Origin: an uncultured Bacteroidota bacterium
GTDB lineage: Bacteria > Bacteroidota > Bacteroidia > JABEUT01
DNA: 64,000 bases
Reading direction: 5' to 3'
Assembly (NCBI GenBank): GCA_903863935.1
Contig: CAIPDV010000080.1
Coordinates: 124,001-188,000 of the forward strand
The translations under genes and the position numbers were made by a program. The notes below the pieces were generated by a model, which saw nothing but the letters and a program-made list of their open reading frames with translations, was not told the DNA's origin and did no database searches. This document shows, in pieces, positions 50,745 to 59,908 of this stretch. The first letter of the stretch is position 1; every line of letters begins with the position of its first letter.

Positions 50745-51188
50745 TTATTTTTTAGGCTTATACACATATTGAATACGTATCAGGTCGGGAGTTTGATACT
50801 CCAGCACCATGCGGTTATCAGCCAGGCTGATAATTTTAAAACTCATTTTAGCATCGGGGCTGGTGGTAACCGTATTTATCCGGGCACCGCCATAAGTCCA
50901 TTTCCCGGTAGATGCAACACCTTCCATGGTCATAAATAAACTACCATCTGCTACAAAGGTTATTCCGTCTGCGGCTTGTTTAGAGGTAGGTCTGCTATCC
51001 ACACCAAATTCCGAAATAGTATCGACCTTCCATGCTTTGCAAAGCATTTTGCTTTTCTCGTCAGAAAGAGAAGCTCCGCCTGATGACGGAGCTTTCTTTG
51101 TGGTTGTAGCTTTTTTTTGAGAGAATAATGGTGTTGTAAACATGCAGCCTATTATTAACAGAGCTGCTATCTTCAATGAGGTCTTCAT
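50745..51188 (-). CDS. secreted lipocalin-like protein
   Basis: A 147-residue protein with a signal peptide (IAALLIIGCMFTTPLFSQ), a basic Ala/Thr/Ser linker and a small beta-barrel-like domain resembling Bacteroidota lipocalin-like proteins (LCKAWKVDTISEFG, GITFVADGSLFMTMEGVASTGKW, MVLEYQTP). The ATG overlaps the stop of the upstream OmpA/PorE-like gene by one base (TAATG), so the two are translated together and probably act together at the envelope. Region 50520-50744 has no feature I can name. Confidence 0.75.
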   Translation of the reverse strand: MKTSLKIAALLIIGCMFTTPLFSQKKATTTKKAPSSGGASLSDEKSKMLCKAWKVDTISEFGVDSRPTSKQAADGITFVADGSLFMTMEGVASTGKWTYGGARINTVTTSPDAKMSFKIISLADNRMVLEYQTPDLIRIQYVYKPKK

Positions 51189-53257
51189 TACTTATCTTCC
51201 CTGATATATGCTTTTACATATTGGAACTTCTCATACTTAGCGTGGTTGGTAGCATCATTATCATACTCCGGACCATTAACGCTAGGTTTCAATTCGAATT
51301 TCACATTTGCCATGTTCTTAACCTTCTTGCTCAGGATCTTCTTAAGTGCTTCAGCACGGGCTGATGCAAGCTTGTCGTTTGAACCGAACTTGGTGGTAGG
51401 CACGTTAGATGCGCTTGATACTAAAGAAACAATGATCTTGGTATCCTTAGCTGCATTGCTGATATTATCAACTAATGTTCCAAAGTCAGGATCACTTTCT
51501 ACAATTTCATCTAAGTTATAACCGAAGTATTTCACGAAGTATGCTTCGTTGCTGAATTTAGATACAACAGGAGGTGCTTTTACAACTGGAGGAGTTGTTA
51601 TACCATTATTAGCATTGAATGCACGGCCGAGTTTGCAATATGTGCTGTCGCCCGAAACCATAATATTATAGGTCTTTACAGTTTGACCACCTGCGGTAAT
51701 TGCAACTGAATAATTAACATTCGGTTTGATAATAGCAAGGTATTTTCCGGTTTTAGAGTTAACAACAGCAGTAATCGTATTTGTACCATCGGTGCAGGTT
51801 ACTTTAGCATCTGCCGGAATTTGGCCGCCATCTGGCTTATAATAACCAACCATTACACCAACACAATTAACAGGTAATGCATTAGCAAAAGTAATTTCAG
51901 ATATATCTCTTTCGCCCATGGTGCCTAATCTTACAGTATTATAATAAGCTCTTTTTCCGTCAGGTGACAGAACAAAGAATTTATCATCATCCGGGGTATT
52001 TACAGGATAGCCCAGGTTTTGAGCTTCTCCCCATCCACCTTGTCCGTCTGATTTACACATGAATACATCATATCCGCCCATAGAGTTATGGCCTTTTGAG
52101 CTGAAGAATAATATAGAGCCGTCATACGATACAAATGGACAATCTTCATCATATTTAGTATTAACACCTGCACCCAGATTTACTGGAGATCCCCAGCTTC
52201 CGTCGTTTTGTTTATCTGATCTGTAGATATCAAGTCCACCTGTTCCGCCTGTTCTGTCGCTGGAGAAGTAGAGGGTCTTTCCATCAGGGCTCATACAAGC
52301 ACTTGGTGTGGAATATCTTGAACCTTTCACGTCAATAAGTCCCGAATTGGTTGAATCGATCTTTCCAGGATTTGACCAGGTAGTGCCGGTTAATTTCGTA
52401 ATGTAAACTTCTCCGTTAGTGATTCCGATACTTTGGTAATCGATCATCGATTGTCCGTCAGGAGCAAGCCAAACAGTTGCGGCATTAAAACCAACTTTAT
52501 TTAATGGTCCGCCAACATCCACCGGAGAACTCCAAGGTTTGCCTGGTCCATTTGATGTTGACATCCAAATACCTTCTCTGTCGGCAGCGGTGTCTTCAAT
52601 AAGCGGACGCTTGGAAGTGAAGTACATTGCAGTTTCATCAGCAGTCATAGTTGGTGCATAATCATCATATGTGCTATTAACCACTTCGCCAATATTTACC
52701 ACTTTGCAGTTTACAGGATTTTGCATAAGGTCTTTACCATTATTAGCACAAGCGGTCCAGTAAGCCAAGTCTTTAGGCCTTTCTCCTCCACCGTCTTTCA
52801 ACATTTTCTTAAAGGTGTTGAAGTTATCAATAGCTGCATCAAACTGGTAATTCACGAGTTGAGCGCGGCCCAGATAATAGAATGCCATTGGCGGTGCATG
52901 CCTTTCTGAAGGATCATTTGGATGGTATTTCTTTTTAATATTGGTAACTGCCTTTTGTAAATAAGGAAGTGCCGATGCTTTGTGCATTGCGCTTGCAATT
53001 AACAGTTTTCCAATAAGGTATGACACATTTGCATTGGTTGAATCAAGTGCATAACAACGTTTGAAGTAGCTGATAACAGTATCCGACAAACGTTCGTCAG
53101 ACCTGTTTTCCAAGCCATTATTCATTATTAAAGTGGCTTCCTTGAAATTCTTTTTGAATATTTTCTTCTGCGCACTGGTCATATTCTGCGCATTCATAGT
53201 TACAACCATTCCAAGTGTAAACATTAAACTTAAAAGGCCTACTTTCTTCATAAACAT
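51188..53257 (-). CDS. PorE-like OmpA-family protein with TPR and PD40 repeats
   Basis: A 689-residue envelope protein. Signal peptide (VGLLSLMFTLGMVVTMNAQ), TPR-like helices (about 25-170), a PD40 beta-propeller (about 190-440, with DGQSMIDYQSIG, SPDGKTLYFSSDRTGGTGGLDIYRS and YDGSILFFSSKGH), a carboxypeptidase-regulatory-like domain (about 460-545) and a C-terminal OmpA-like peptidoglycan-binding domain (about 575-685, degenerate). This order matches PorE, which anchors the type IX system to peptidoglycan. Several paralogues exist per genome, so PorE identity is not certain. Start 53257 is preferred; the -7 box lies upstream. Confidence 0.85.
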   Translation of the reverse strand: MFMKKVGLLSLMFTLGMVVTMNAQNMTSAQKKIFKKNFKEATLIMNNGLENRSDERLSDTVISYFKRCYALDSTNANVSYLIGKLLIASAMHKASALPYLQKAVTNIKKKYHPNDPSERHAPPMAFYYLGRAQLVNYQFDAAIDNFNTFKKMLKDGGGERPKDLAYWTACANNGKDLMQNPVNCKVVNIGEVVNSTYDDYAPTMTADETAMYFTSKRPLIEDTAADREGIWMSTSNGPGKPWSSPVDVGGPLNKVGFNAATVWLAPDGQSMIDYQSIGITNGEVYITKLTGTTWSNPGKIDSTNSGLIDVKGSRYSTPSACMSPDGKTLYFSSDRTGGTGGLDIYRSDKQNDGSWGSPVNLGAGVNTKYDEDCPFVSYDGSILFFSSKGHNSMGGYDVFMCKSDGQGGWGEAQNLGYPVNTPDDDKFFVLSPDGKRAYYNTVRLGTMGERDISEITFANALPVNCVGVMVGYYKPDGGQIPADAKVTCTDGTNTITAVVNSKTGKYLAIIKPNVNYSVAITAGGQTVKTYNIMVSGDSTYCKLGRAFNANNGITTPPVVKAPPVVSKFSNEAYFVKYFGYNLDEIVESDPDFGTLVDNISNAAKDTKIIVSLVSSASNVPTTKFGSNDKLASARAEALKKILSKKVKNMANVKFELKPSVNGPEYDNDATNHAKYEKFQYVKAYIREDK

Positions 53258-53338
53258 GCCATATTGCATAGTCTTAGTATTATAATTCATAGCTGAGGAT
53301 TTTTTGCATGATTTAGTACTATTACATAAACGACCTGA

Positions 53339-53346
53339 CAAAAGTA
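53339..53346 (-). promoter_or_regulatory. -7 box of the PorE-like operon
   Basis: TACTTTTG on the minus strand fits TAnnTTTG, about 82 bases upstream of the chosen start. It excludes starts further upstream (such as 53401). The 53258-53620 interval holds this and a divergent promoter but no gene. Confidence 0.6.
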
Positions 53347-53592
53347 TATTTTTTTTTCTTTGATAGCTATTTATTGCTAAAAAAAAATAAAGAATCTTCA
53401 TTTATTTCTATTCTCCAACGTAGTTAGCTGGTATTCTGCTTCTACTTAAGGGATTAGTGGAAGACTCTTTTTCAGGTTTTAATCGGAACACCTCATTTTG
53501 AGTTGTTTTGTATTGCCCTTTTGGGGCTTTTTATATGATTTTTATAGGTTTTCCGAGAAAACTTGCGTAAATTCTTATACAAATTATTTTTT

Positions 53593-53600
53593 TATCTTTG
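53593..53600 (+). promoter_or_regulatory. -7 box of the 352-residue T9SS cargo gene
   Basis: TATCTTTG fits TAnnTTTG, 21 bases before the ATG at 53621, and decides against in-frame codons upstream of it. Confidence 0.7.
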
Positions 53601-53620
53601 TTTTTGAAAAAAATCAAATT

Positions 53621-54679
53621 ATGAAAAAGAGATTATTCCATTTTTTAGCCATTTCAGTAATGTTCCAATTTCCTGTTTCTCACCTATTAGCACAAATTAC
53701 CATTACTCAGGCAGACATGCCGGTTTCCGCAAAGGTTTTTAATATGGCAATAGATACATCAGGCAGTTTAGCCCCACAGGCAGCCAGTTCTACTGCGCAA
53801 ACCTGGAACTATAGCACACTTAAAAATATTGAAATGTATTCCTTCAGTTTTGTAAATCCTGATTGGACCCGGTATTATTCTACATTTCATTCATCTACAC
53901 TTGCCGATAGCTTACTTTTTGCACCCGGATATACATACTATTCTTTAACTCCTGCCGCATATTCCGAAACGGGATTTGTTACAACCTTATACAGCTACAC
54001 GGCCGGTGTTAATCTGCATCCCTATTTTACTCAATTACCATTACCTGCCACGTATGGAACTATTGATGGTGGTTTATCGAAGGGAGATACGGCAGCTGCC
54101 ATTTCTATTTTAGCCTATGATTCGGCCAGAATTAAAACCTATATAACATACTCTGATAGCGTGGATGCTTTTGGAGTAATGACAACCCCCTATGGAACTG
54201 ATAGTGTAATAAGGCAAAAACATTATGATGATGCGCTTGACTCCGTTTTTGTTCAAACCACTGTTGGGCATACCTGGTCGTGGTATACTAACCGCGAATC
54301 AAAAAACTATCAATACCGCTGGTATGCAAAAGGCATCAACTATTACTTTGCACTTATGCAGATGAATGCCAAAAACACCAAGGATTCGCTTATTCAATGG
54401 TATAATGGAACTACCGTTGGTATGAATGAAATTTCACACTCATCTGTTACTAAAGTTTATCCTAACCCATGCAAAACAGAAGTTACGTTTAACTGCTCCT
54501 CGGCAGAAGCAAAATATATTTCCGTTTTTGATATTACCGGAAGACAGCTTTCGACCAATGAAATGAAGAATGGCTTGTTAAACCTTAATACCACAGGGTT
54601 TTCACCGGCTATGTATTTTTACCTTATTACAAATACTACAGGTACTATTATAGACCGGGGTAAGTTCACGGTTCAATAA
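53621..54679 (+). CDS. T9SS-secreted protein of unknown function
   Basis: A 352-residue secreted protein: signal peptide (LFHFLAISVMFQFPVSHLLAQ), a beta-rich body with many Tyr, Ser and Thr, and a type A sorting domain (VYPNPCKTEVTFNCSS, DITGRQLS, AMYFYLITNTTG). No catalytic motif is visible. ATG 53621 is supported by the -7 box and the well-formed signal peptide. A terminator follows; the gene is transcribed alone. Confidence 0.85.
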   Translation: MKKRLFHFLAISVMFQFPVSHLLAQITITQADMPVSAKVFNMAIDTSGSLAPQAASSTAQTWNYSTLKNIEMYSFSFVNPDWTRYYSTFHSSTLADSLLFAPGYTYYSLTPAAYSETGFVTTLYSYTAGVNLHPYFTQLPLPATYGTIDGGLSKGDTAAAISILAYDSARIKTYITYSDSVDAFGVMTTPYGTDSVIRQKHYDDALDSVFVQTTVGHTWSWYTNRESKNYQYRWYAKGINYYFALMQMNAKNTKDSLIQWYNGTTVGMNEISHSSVTKVYPNPCKTEVTFNCSSAEAKYISVFDITGRQLSTNEMKNGLLNLNTTGFSPAMYFYLITNTTGTIIDRGKFTVQ

Positions 54680-54700
54680 ACTTTACCTTATTCAAAATAA

Positions 54701-54730
54701 AAAAGGCATCCAAAACGGATGCCCTTTTTA
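54701..54730. terminator. bidirectional intrinsic terminator
   Basis: AAAAGGCATCC-AAAAC-GGATGCCCTTTT has A and T runs on both sides, serving the T9SS gene (plus) and the peptide transporter (minus). Confidence 0.88.
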
Positions 54731-54756
54731 TTTTATCAATATTTATTTTTGATTTA

Positions 54757-56622
54757 TTACTCTCCGGTCTTTTCTTTCACTACCGCACTCAGCCACTTAA
54801 CCATAAATAATATGATTACTGCTGATGCCAGAGCCAATACAAACAGCAACATGAAATAGTTGCTCTTATCTTCAAACTTATCCCAGTAGCTGGCCATCAT
54901 CCCTGATATTTTACCTGCTATGGCATTAACCAGGAACCAGGCTCCCATCATAAGGGCTGTTAACCTTGCAGGAGCAAGTTTCGATACCATTGATAAGCCG
55001 ATAGGGCTTATCAATAATTCCCCGACCGAGAAGACCCCATAGGTACTGCATATCCATATAAAGCTGGTTTTATCCATGTAAATGTTAGTGCTCTTTACTG
55101 CAAAAACCATAACCAATGAAGATAATCCTGCAACCACCATTCCAAGTGCAATTTTCAGCGGTGTACTTAATGGTACTCCTTTCCTTTTCATAAAACCAAA
55201 CAGGCCAAGAATAATAGGTGTGAGAATTACAATATAAAATGGATTGAGCGATTGGAACAATTCTGTAGAACCCAGATTAATTTCTTCCTTAGGTTTTGGC
55301 CATTTATCCTTTGGCAGGTTTTGCAGATACGGATCTAAGGCAAGTATATTCAACCCTTCGCCATTGGTAGTATCCGCCATCGCATTGCGTCTTTCTTCTT
55401 TCATGCCTTTTTCATCTGCCACAGCATCAAATATTCCTCTTCCTATATATGAATTATCTTTTTTGGAGTGGAAGGTGATAGTATATACAGGATATGGTTT
55501 CGCAGGCTTTACGCTGGTATCCATCTTCATTGCGGAATCGAGTGTAGCACGCATCTCTTTCGTATTAATGCTTTGCTGCACAAAACGTTCATTGATCTTA
55601 CCCTGGGTAGAAGAATCAAGTGTAACTTTTTGAAGGAGATACAATGGTTTGGCAACTTTTTCAACTGCCTTTGGAATCGATCTGTCAGTATATTGATCAG
55701 CCCAGATAGTCAGAGCTGTACTGTTCTGATTATAAATAACCCAGAAAACTGTAGATGCAACAAAAAACGCAAGCAATGCGCTTAATCCTCTTTTATCTTC
55801 TTTAGAGGAACGCATTAATATTCCGATATAAAAGATAATGATCGGAATGCAAGCACAGAAGAAAGCATCGTTCGATACAGTAGCAAAAAGCGGATGGCCG
55901 ATAATTGCATGCAAGTTCCAACCGAAGATACCGGTTAATATTGCCGGAACAAATACATATCCGAATATCTTTGATAATGGCATATCTTCTTTCGTTACAG
56001 GCTTAACAACATCGCCAACCTTAACATGTTTAGTTCCTGAAAGAAATATAACCAAGGCAAGCAACATTCCTACACCTGCAGTGGAGAACGCAGCACCCCA
56101 TCCTATCCAGTGGCGCATAATATCGGCAACAAAATTACAGAAGAACGCTCCTATATTTATACCCATGTAAAAGATGTTGTATGCAACATCCTTTTTACTC
56201 TTTAAATCGGGAGCATTGTAAATATTACCTAAAAGGGTACTGATGTTTGGTTTGAAAAAACCATTACCTACAATAATACACAACAATGAAATAAACATGG
56301 AAGGAAGTCCAGGCAAGGCTAGCCCGAAATATCCGGCAGCCATAAGCAAACCACCAATAATAATAGCCCGCCGGTAACCTAAAAACCGGTCGGCTAAAAG
56401 CCCCCCGATGAATGGAGTTAAATATACAAGTGCAATATACGAGCCAACTATATCAGCCGCTACCAGCGTATCAAATCCTTTACCTCCATGCGCCTTTGAG
56501 CCTACTAAATAGAGGAAGAAAATTCCCACCATAAGGTAATACCCGAAACGTTCGAACATTTCGGTAAGGAATAGAATGTAAAGGGAACGTGGGTGACCTT
56601 TTCTAGGGGTTGTATTTTCCAT
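54757..56622 (-). CDS. proton-dependent oligopeptide transporter, POT/PTR2 family
   Basis: A 621-residue major-facilitator protein of the POT family importing di- and tripeptides with protons. The ExxER-like motif of TM1 appears as FLTEMFERFGYYLMVG, and FYMGINIGAFFCNFVADIM is the PTR2 signature. The C-terminal helices include APARLTALMMGAWFLVNAIAG. An insertion of about 150 residues between TM segments (about 305-455) is hydrophilic and seen in Bacteroidota members. ATG 56622 (MENTTPRKGH) is preferred over an upstream ATG. Confidence 0.93.
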   Translation of the reverse strand: MENTTPRKGHPRSLYILFLTEMFERFGYYLMVGIFFLYLVGSKAHGGKGFDTLVAADIVGSYIALVYLTPFIGGLLADRFLGYRRAIIIGGLLMAAGYFGLALPGLPSMFISLLCIIVGNGFFKPNISTLLGNIYNAPDLKSKKDVAYNIFYMGINIGAFFCNFVADIMRHWIGWGAAFSTAGVGMLLALVIFLSGTKHVKVGDVVKPVTKEDMPLSKIFGYVFVPAILTGIFGWNLHAIIGHPLFATVSNDAFFCACIPIIIFYIGILMRSSKEDKRGLSALLAFFVASTVFWVIYNQNSTALTIWADQYTDRSIPKAVEKVAKPLYLLQKVTLDSSTQGKINERFVQQSINTKEMRATLDSAMKMDTSVKPAKPYPVYTITFHSKKDNSYIGRGIFDAVADEKGMKEERRNAMADTTNGEGLNILALDPYLQNLPKDKWPKPKEEINLGSTELFQSLNPFYIVILTPIILGLFGFMKRKGVPLSTPLKIALGMVVAGLSSLVMVFAVKSTNIYMDKTSFIWICSTYGVFSVGELLISPIGLSMVSKLAPARLTALMMGAWFLVNAIAGKISGMMASYWDKFEDKSNYFMLLFVLALASAVIILFMVKWLSAVVKEKTGE

Positions 56623-56737
56623 GTATGTTAATTTTGTTGCGTCCAAATATAAAAATTAATTTACAATGCAGGGTTTATCAATAGTATTTGAAGTTCAAGT
56701 TCACAATATGTTCTACTAACAATATGAGGAGAAATGA

Positions 56738-57205
56738 TTACCATATACCTTTTTTAGCAAGCACTTTGTTATTTTGTAAATCATCCAATAGATGCACTAG
56801 GACTTCCTTCCATCCCCATTGGGAATAAAGCCTTAATAAAAAATCACCCTTATACTCTATCTCCAGGTAGTTACCTGACCCGCCATTTGATACACCCCGC
56901 TTGAAAATAAATTTTTCCACTTTGTCGGTTATATCATTTTCTACACCCCTGCCGGTAAAAACAATATGAACAACACTATCCTTTATTTCAAATAAAGTAA
57001 TGTAATAGGCATTACGCTTATCAATAATATACCATAAGTAAGCATAACTAAGGCAGGAAATACCAAGCACCATTTGCCATGGGCCTTTCATCAAATAGAC
57101 AAACAATATCCCCACACCCATAAATATGGAACATCCCAGGGTAACGTACAATATCCGCTGCCAGTATGTTTTCTTCTCCTCTACTTCTATTTTAATATTC
57201 TTCAT
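56738..57205 (-). CDS. small membrane protein of unknown function
   Basis: A 155-residue protein with two TM helices (about 19-37 and 44-60) followed by a soluble PH-like beta domain (YYITLFEIKDSVVHIVFTGRG, NYLEIEYKGDFLLRLYSQWGWKE). The layout of a two-helix hairpin plus a cytosolic beta domain recalls bacterial PH-domain membrane proteins, but no family is assigned. It lies upstream of the POT transporter on the same strand, 115 bases away, probably transcribed separately. Confidence 0.7.
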   Translation of the reverse strand: MKNIKIEVEEKKTYWQRILYVTLGCSIFMGVGILFVYLMKGPWQMVLGISCLSYAYLWYIIDKRNAYYITLFEIKDSVVHIVFTGRGVENDITDKVEKFIFKRGVSNGGSGNYLEIEYKGDFLLRLYSQWGWKEVLVHLLDDLQNNKVLAKKGIW

Positions 57206-57293
57206 TGGGTATGTACATCCAAATATAAAAATTAATTTACTTTTGAAGGGGAATCTGATTTTTAATTTTTGTTATGGTTTTGAAATTAACAAA

Positions 57294-57335
57294 TACCAAC
57301 CACGGAGATACGGAGAACACAAAGATCCACAGAGA
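57294..57335 (+). repeat. left 42-bp inverted repeat of the GxxExxY unit
   Basis: Left arm TACCAACCACGGAGATACGG... to 57335. Its reverse complement matches 57746-57787 at 37 of 42 positions. It ends on the A of the GxxExxY start codon. Confidence 0.9.
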
Positions 57336-57745
57336 TGATAACTCAAAAAAGCATAAATGAAATTTCGTATACGATTATCGGTTGTGCTATTGAGGTACAT
57401 AAACACCTTGGCCCTGGATTATTGGAATCGGTTTATGAATCGTGTTTGATTGATGAAATGAGAATTTCAGGATTGAATGTAAAATCCCAAATACATGTTC
57501 CAGTCCTATACAAAGGAAAAGACTTGGGTGGAACCTTAAAACTTGATATTCTAGTCAATGATTTGGTTATTGTTGAAGAGAAAGCTGTAGAACAAATGAT
57601 TCCACTTTTCAGGGCACAATTACTTTCTTATTTGAAACTTACTGGAAAACCTAAAGGTTTACTTATTAACTTTCATTGTGAAAATATTAAAGAGCATTTA
57701 GTATCGCTGGTTACAGATGAGTTTGCAAAATTGCCGAAAGTTTAG
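57335..57745 (+). CDS. GxxExxY protein, PD-(D/E)XK nuclease-like
   Basis: A 136-residue protein of the GxxExxY family (TIGR04256): IGCAIEVHKHLGPGLLESVYESCL holds the naming motif G-LLE-SVY. LKLDILVNDLVIVEEKAVE resembles a PD-(D/E)XK nuclease core (Asp, then E-x-K). RAQLLSYLKLTGKPKGLLINF is the family's C-terminal block. The biological role is unknown. The gene is packed exactly between two 42-bp inverted repeats, with the ATG at the end of the left arm and the stop codon just before the right arm, so it may be the cargo or the mover of a small mobile unit. Confidence 0.93.
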   Translation: MITQKSINEISYTIIGCAIEVHKHLGPGLLESVYESCLIDEMRISGLNVKSQIHVPVLYKGKDLGGTLKLDILVNDLVIVEEKAVEQMIPLFRAQLLSYLKLTGKPKGLLINFHCENIKEHLVSLVTDEFAKLPKV

Positions 57746-57787
57746 TCTCCGTGAAACTTTGTGTTCTCCGTGTCTCCGTGGTTAGTA
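57746..57787 (-). repeat. right 42-bp inverted repeat of the GxxExxY unit
   Basis: Right arm, beginning directly after the TAG stop. Read in reverse it gives TACTAACCACGGAGACACGG..., matching the left arm with 5 differences. The unit 57294-57787 spans 494 bases. I see no clear target-site duplication. Confidence 0.9.
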
Positions 57788-57799
57788 TTATAAATTCAT

Positions 57800-57807
57800 T
57801 ACATTTG
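57800..57807 (+). promoter_or_regulatory. -7 box of the OPT transporter gene
   Basis: TACATTTG fits TAnnTTTG, 30 bases before the ATG at 57837 and 13 bases beyond the right inverted repeat, so the repeat unit sits just upstream of the promoter. Confidence 0.65.
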
Positions 57808-57836
57808 AGGAACTTGACAAATAAACCCCCATCAGT

Positions 57837-59801
57837 ATGTCAGAAGAAAAAAAATTCAAACCGTTTATTTCAGCCAGTGAATTAATTCCTGAGTTCTCCC
57901 TGAGGGCCATCATTATGGGAGCCATCTTCGGAATTATATTTGGTGCAGCCTCGGTTTATTTGGGTCTCAAAGTCGGCTTAACGGTTAGTGCTTCCATACC
58001 AATTGCCGTATTGGCGATCTCGGTATTCAAACGTTTGGGTAAGGCCAGTATCCTCGAAAGTAACATCGTTCAAACAATAGGTTCAGCCGGAGAATCAGTT
58101 GCTGCGGGAGTAGTGTTCACTGTCCCGGCATTGCTGTTTCTTGCCGGCGGCAGAGATTATTTCCACTATTACCAGATTTTTGTGCTGGCTTTTGCAGGCG
58201 GTATTCTTGGTGTGCTATTCATGATTCCGCTAAGGCGTTCACTTATTGTTAAAGAACATGGCTACTTACCCTACCCCGAAGGCACGGCTTGTGCCGACGT
58301 ACTTGTAGCCGGAGAAAAAGGCGGCAAGCTTGCTCAGAAGGTATATTATGGTGTTGGCATTGCATTCTTCTATAAATTATTCATGTCTATTTTAGGTTTC
58401 TGGAAAGATGTTCCGGCCTATATATTTTCCAAAAAATCGGCTTTGCCAAATGCCACCATCAGCGGGGAAATTACTCCTGAGTTGTTGGGTGTAGGATATA
58501 TTATCGGTCCCCGCATAGCGGGAATTATGGTAGCCGGTGGTGTACTCTCATGGTTTGTGTTGATACCACTTATTACTATGCTCGGCAGCGGACTTACTAC
58601 AGTCTTCCCTCCTGAAACCACTCAGCTCATTACGAATATGAGTGCCGATGATATCTGGGGGCGTTACATCCGATACATTGGAGCAGGTGCAGTAACCTTC
58701 GGTGGATTGATGACCCTGATAAAAACATTCCCTACCATTGTTAGTGCATTTAAAGATTCCTTTAAAGACCTGAAAGAAAGCAGGGGCGAAAAAGCAGTTG
58801 AAAAATCACGTACTGAAAAAGATATACCTCTTATATATGTATTGATTGGAAGTATTGCCCTGGTTGTTTTTATGTCGGTAATACCAAACATACCTACCAA
58901 CTTCCTTTCGGCTGTAATGATTGTAGTATTCGGGTTTTTCTTTGTCACGGTTTCTTCCCGAATAGTCGGGTTGATCGGGTCCTCATCCAATCCTATTTCT
59001 GGTATGACGATTGCCACGCTAATGGCGACCTCGCTCATATTTGTGGGCATTGGCTGGACCGGAGATGTATATCAACCCATTGCATTGGTAGTAGGTTCAA
59101 TAGTATGTATTGCATCGGCAAATGCAGGTGCAACCTCCCAGGATTTAAAGACCGGATATATTTTAGGTGCTACACCTATCAAACAGCAGTTAGGCTTGAT
59201 AATAGGGGTATTGGCGGCTACACTGGCCATTGGCTTTACCCTTACTTTGCTGGAACACAATATTGGTGTTGGCGCACCTACTCCTGAACATCCGCATCCT
59301 TTACCGGCCCCTCAGGCTATATTAATGGCAACCGTTATTAAAGGACTATTGAGTCATAATCTGCCTTGGGGATTGGTGCTTACCGGAATGGGAATTTCTG
59401 CAGTAATGGAACTTTGCGGAGTAAGTTCACTTGCATTTGCAGTGGGTGCTTACCTGCCGCTTTCCAGCACTACACCTATATTTGTTGGCGGACTTGTAAA
59501 ATGGTTGGTAGACCGCAAAAACAAATCCAAGGAAGCGGAATCGGATATCGGGCCGGGTGCATTGTTCAGTTCGGGGTTGATTGCCGGAGGTGCCATAACA
59601 GGAATTATAATAGCTATTTTAATTGGGGTGAATGTGGGTATTGGTGCGGATGGAAAACCTGTATCGCTAGCCGACAAACTCAACTTCGGACTTGGCGATA
59701 AAATGGGTAATATGGGCGACCTTATTGCGCTAGGGTTCTTCTTACTGCTTGGGTTTATTTTGTATAAATTCGCAACAAGCAAGAAAGAAGAGCTTACATA
59801 A
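57837..59801 (+). CDS. OPT family oligopeptide transporter
   Basis: A 654-residue membrane protein of the bacterial OPT family, with about 14-16 TM helices. Family segments include MGAIFGIIFGAASVYLGLKVGLTVSASIP near the start, YPEGTACADVLVAGE, GSSSNPISGMTIATLM and TSQDLKTGYILGATPIKQQ. Members take up oligopeptides or, in related clades, metal chelates. Substrate cannot be told here. It has its own promoter just right of the GxxExxY unit. Confidence 0.93.
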   Translation: MSEEKKFKPFISASELIPEFSLRAIIMGAIFGIIFGAASVYLGLKVGLTVSASIPIAVLAISVFKRLGKASILESNIVQTIGSAGESVAAGVVFTVPALLFLAGGRDYFHYYQIFVLAFAGGILGVLFMIPLRRSLIVKEHGYLPYPEGTACADVLVAGEKGGKLAQKVYYGVGIAFFYKLFMSILGFWKDVPAYIFSKKSALPNATISGEITPELLGVGYIIGPRIAGIMVAGGVLSWFVLIPLITMLGSGLTTVFPPETTQLITNMSADDIWGRYIRYIGAGAVTFGGLMTLIKTFPTIVSAFKDSFKDLKESRGEKAVEKSRTEKDIPLIYVLIGSIALVVFMSVIPNIPTNFLSAVMIVVFGFFFVTVSSRIVGLIGSSSNPISGMTIATLMATSLIFVGIGWTGDVYQPIALVVGSIVCIASANAGATSQDLKTGYILGATPIKQQLGLIIGVLAATLAIGFTLTLLEHNIGVGAPTPEHPHPLPAPQAILMATVIKGLLSHNLPWGLVLTGMGISAVMELCGVSSLAFAVGAYLPLSSTTPIFVGGLVKWLVDRKNKSKEAESDIGPGALFSSGLIAGGAITGIIIAILIGVNVGIGADGKPVSLADKLNFGLGDKMGNMGDLIALGFFLLLGFILYKFATSKKEELT

Positions 59802-59836
59802 TAAATCAAGGCTAAAGCCTTAAAATAGTGTTATGC

Positions 59837-59866
59837 TTTAACCCCCACTTTAAAGTGGGGGTTAAA
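59837..59866. repeat. perfect 30-bp palindrome
   Basis: TTTAACCCCCACTTT followed by its exact reverse complement (59852-59866). It could act as a bidirectional terminator after the OPT gene or as a mobile palindromic repeat. A smaller inverted repeat GGACT-TT-AGTCC lies at 59884-59895. Confidence 0.8.
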
Positions 59867-59908
59867 ATAAACCCAATACATTTGGACTTTAGTCCTCAAT
59901 ACATAATT

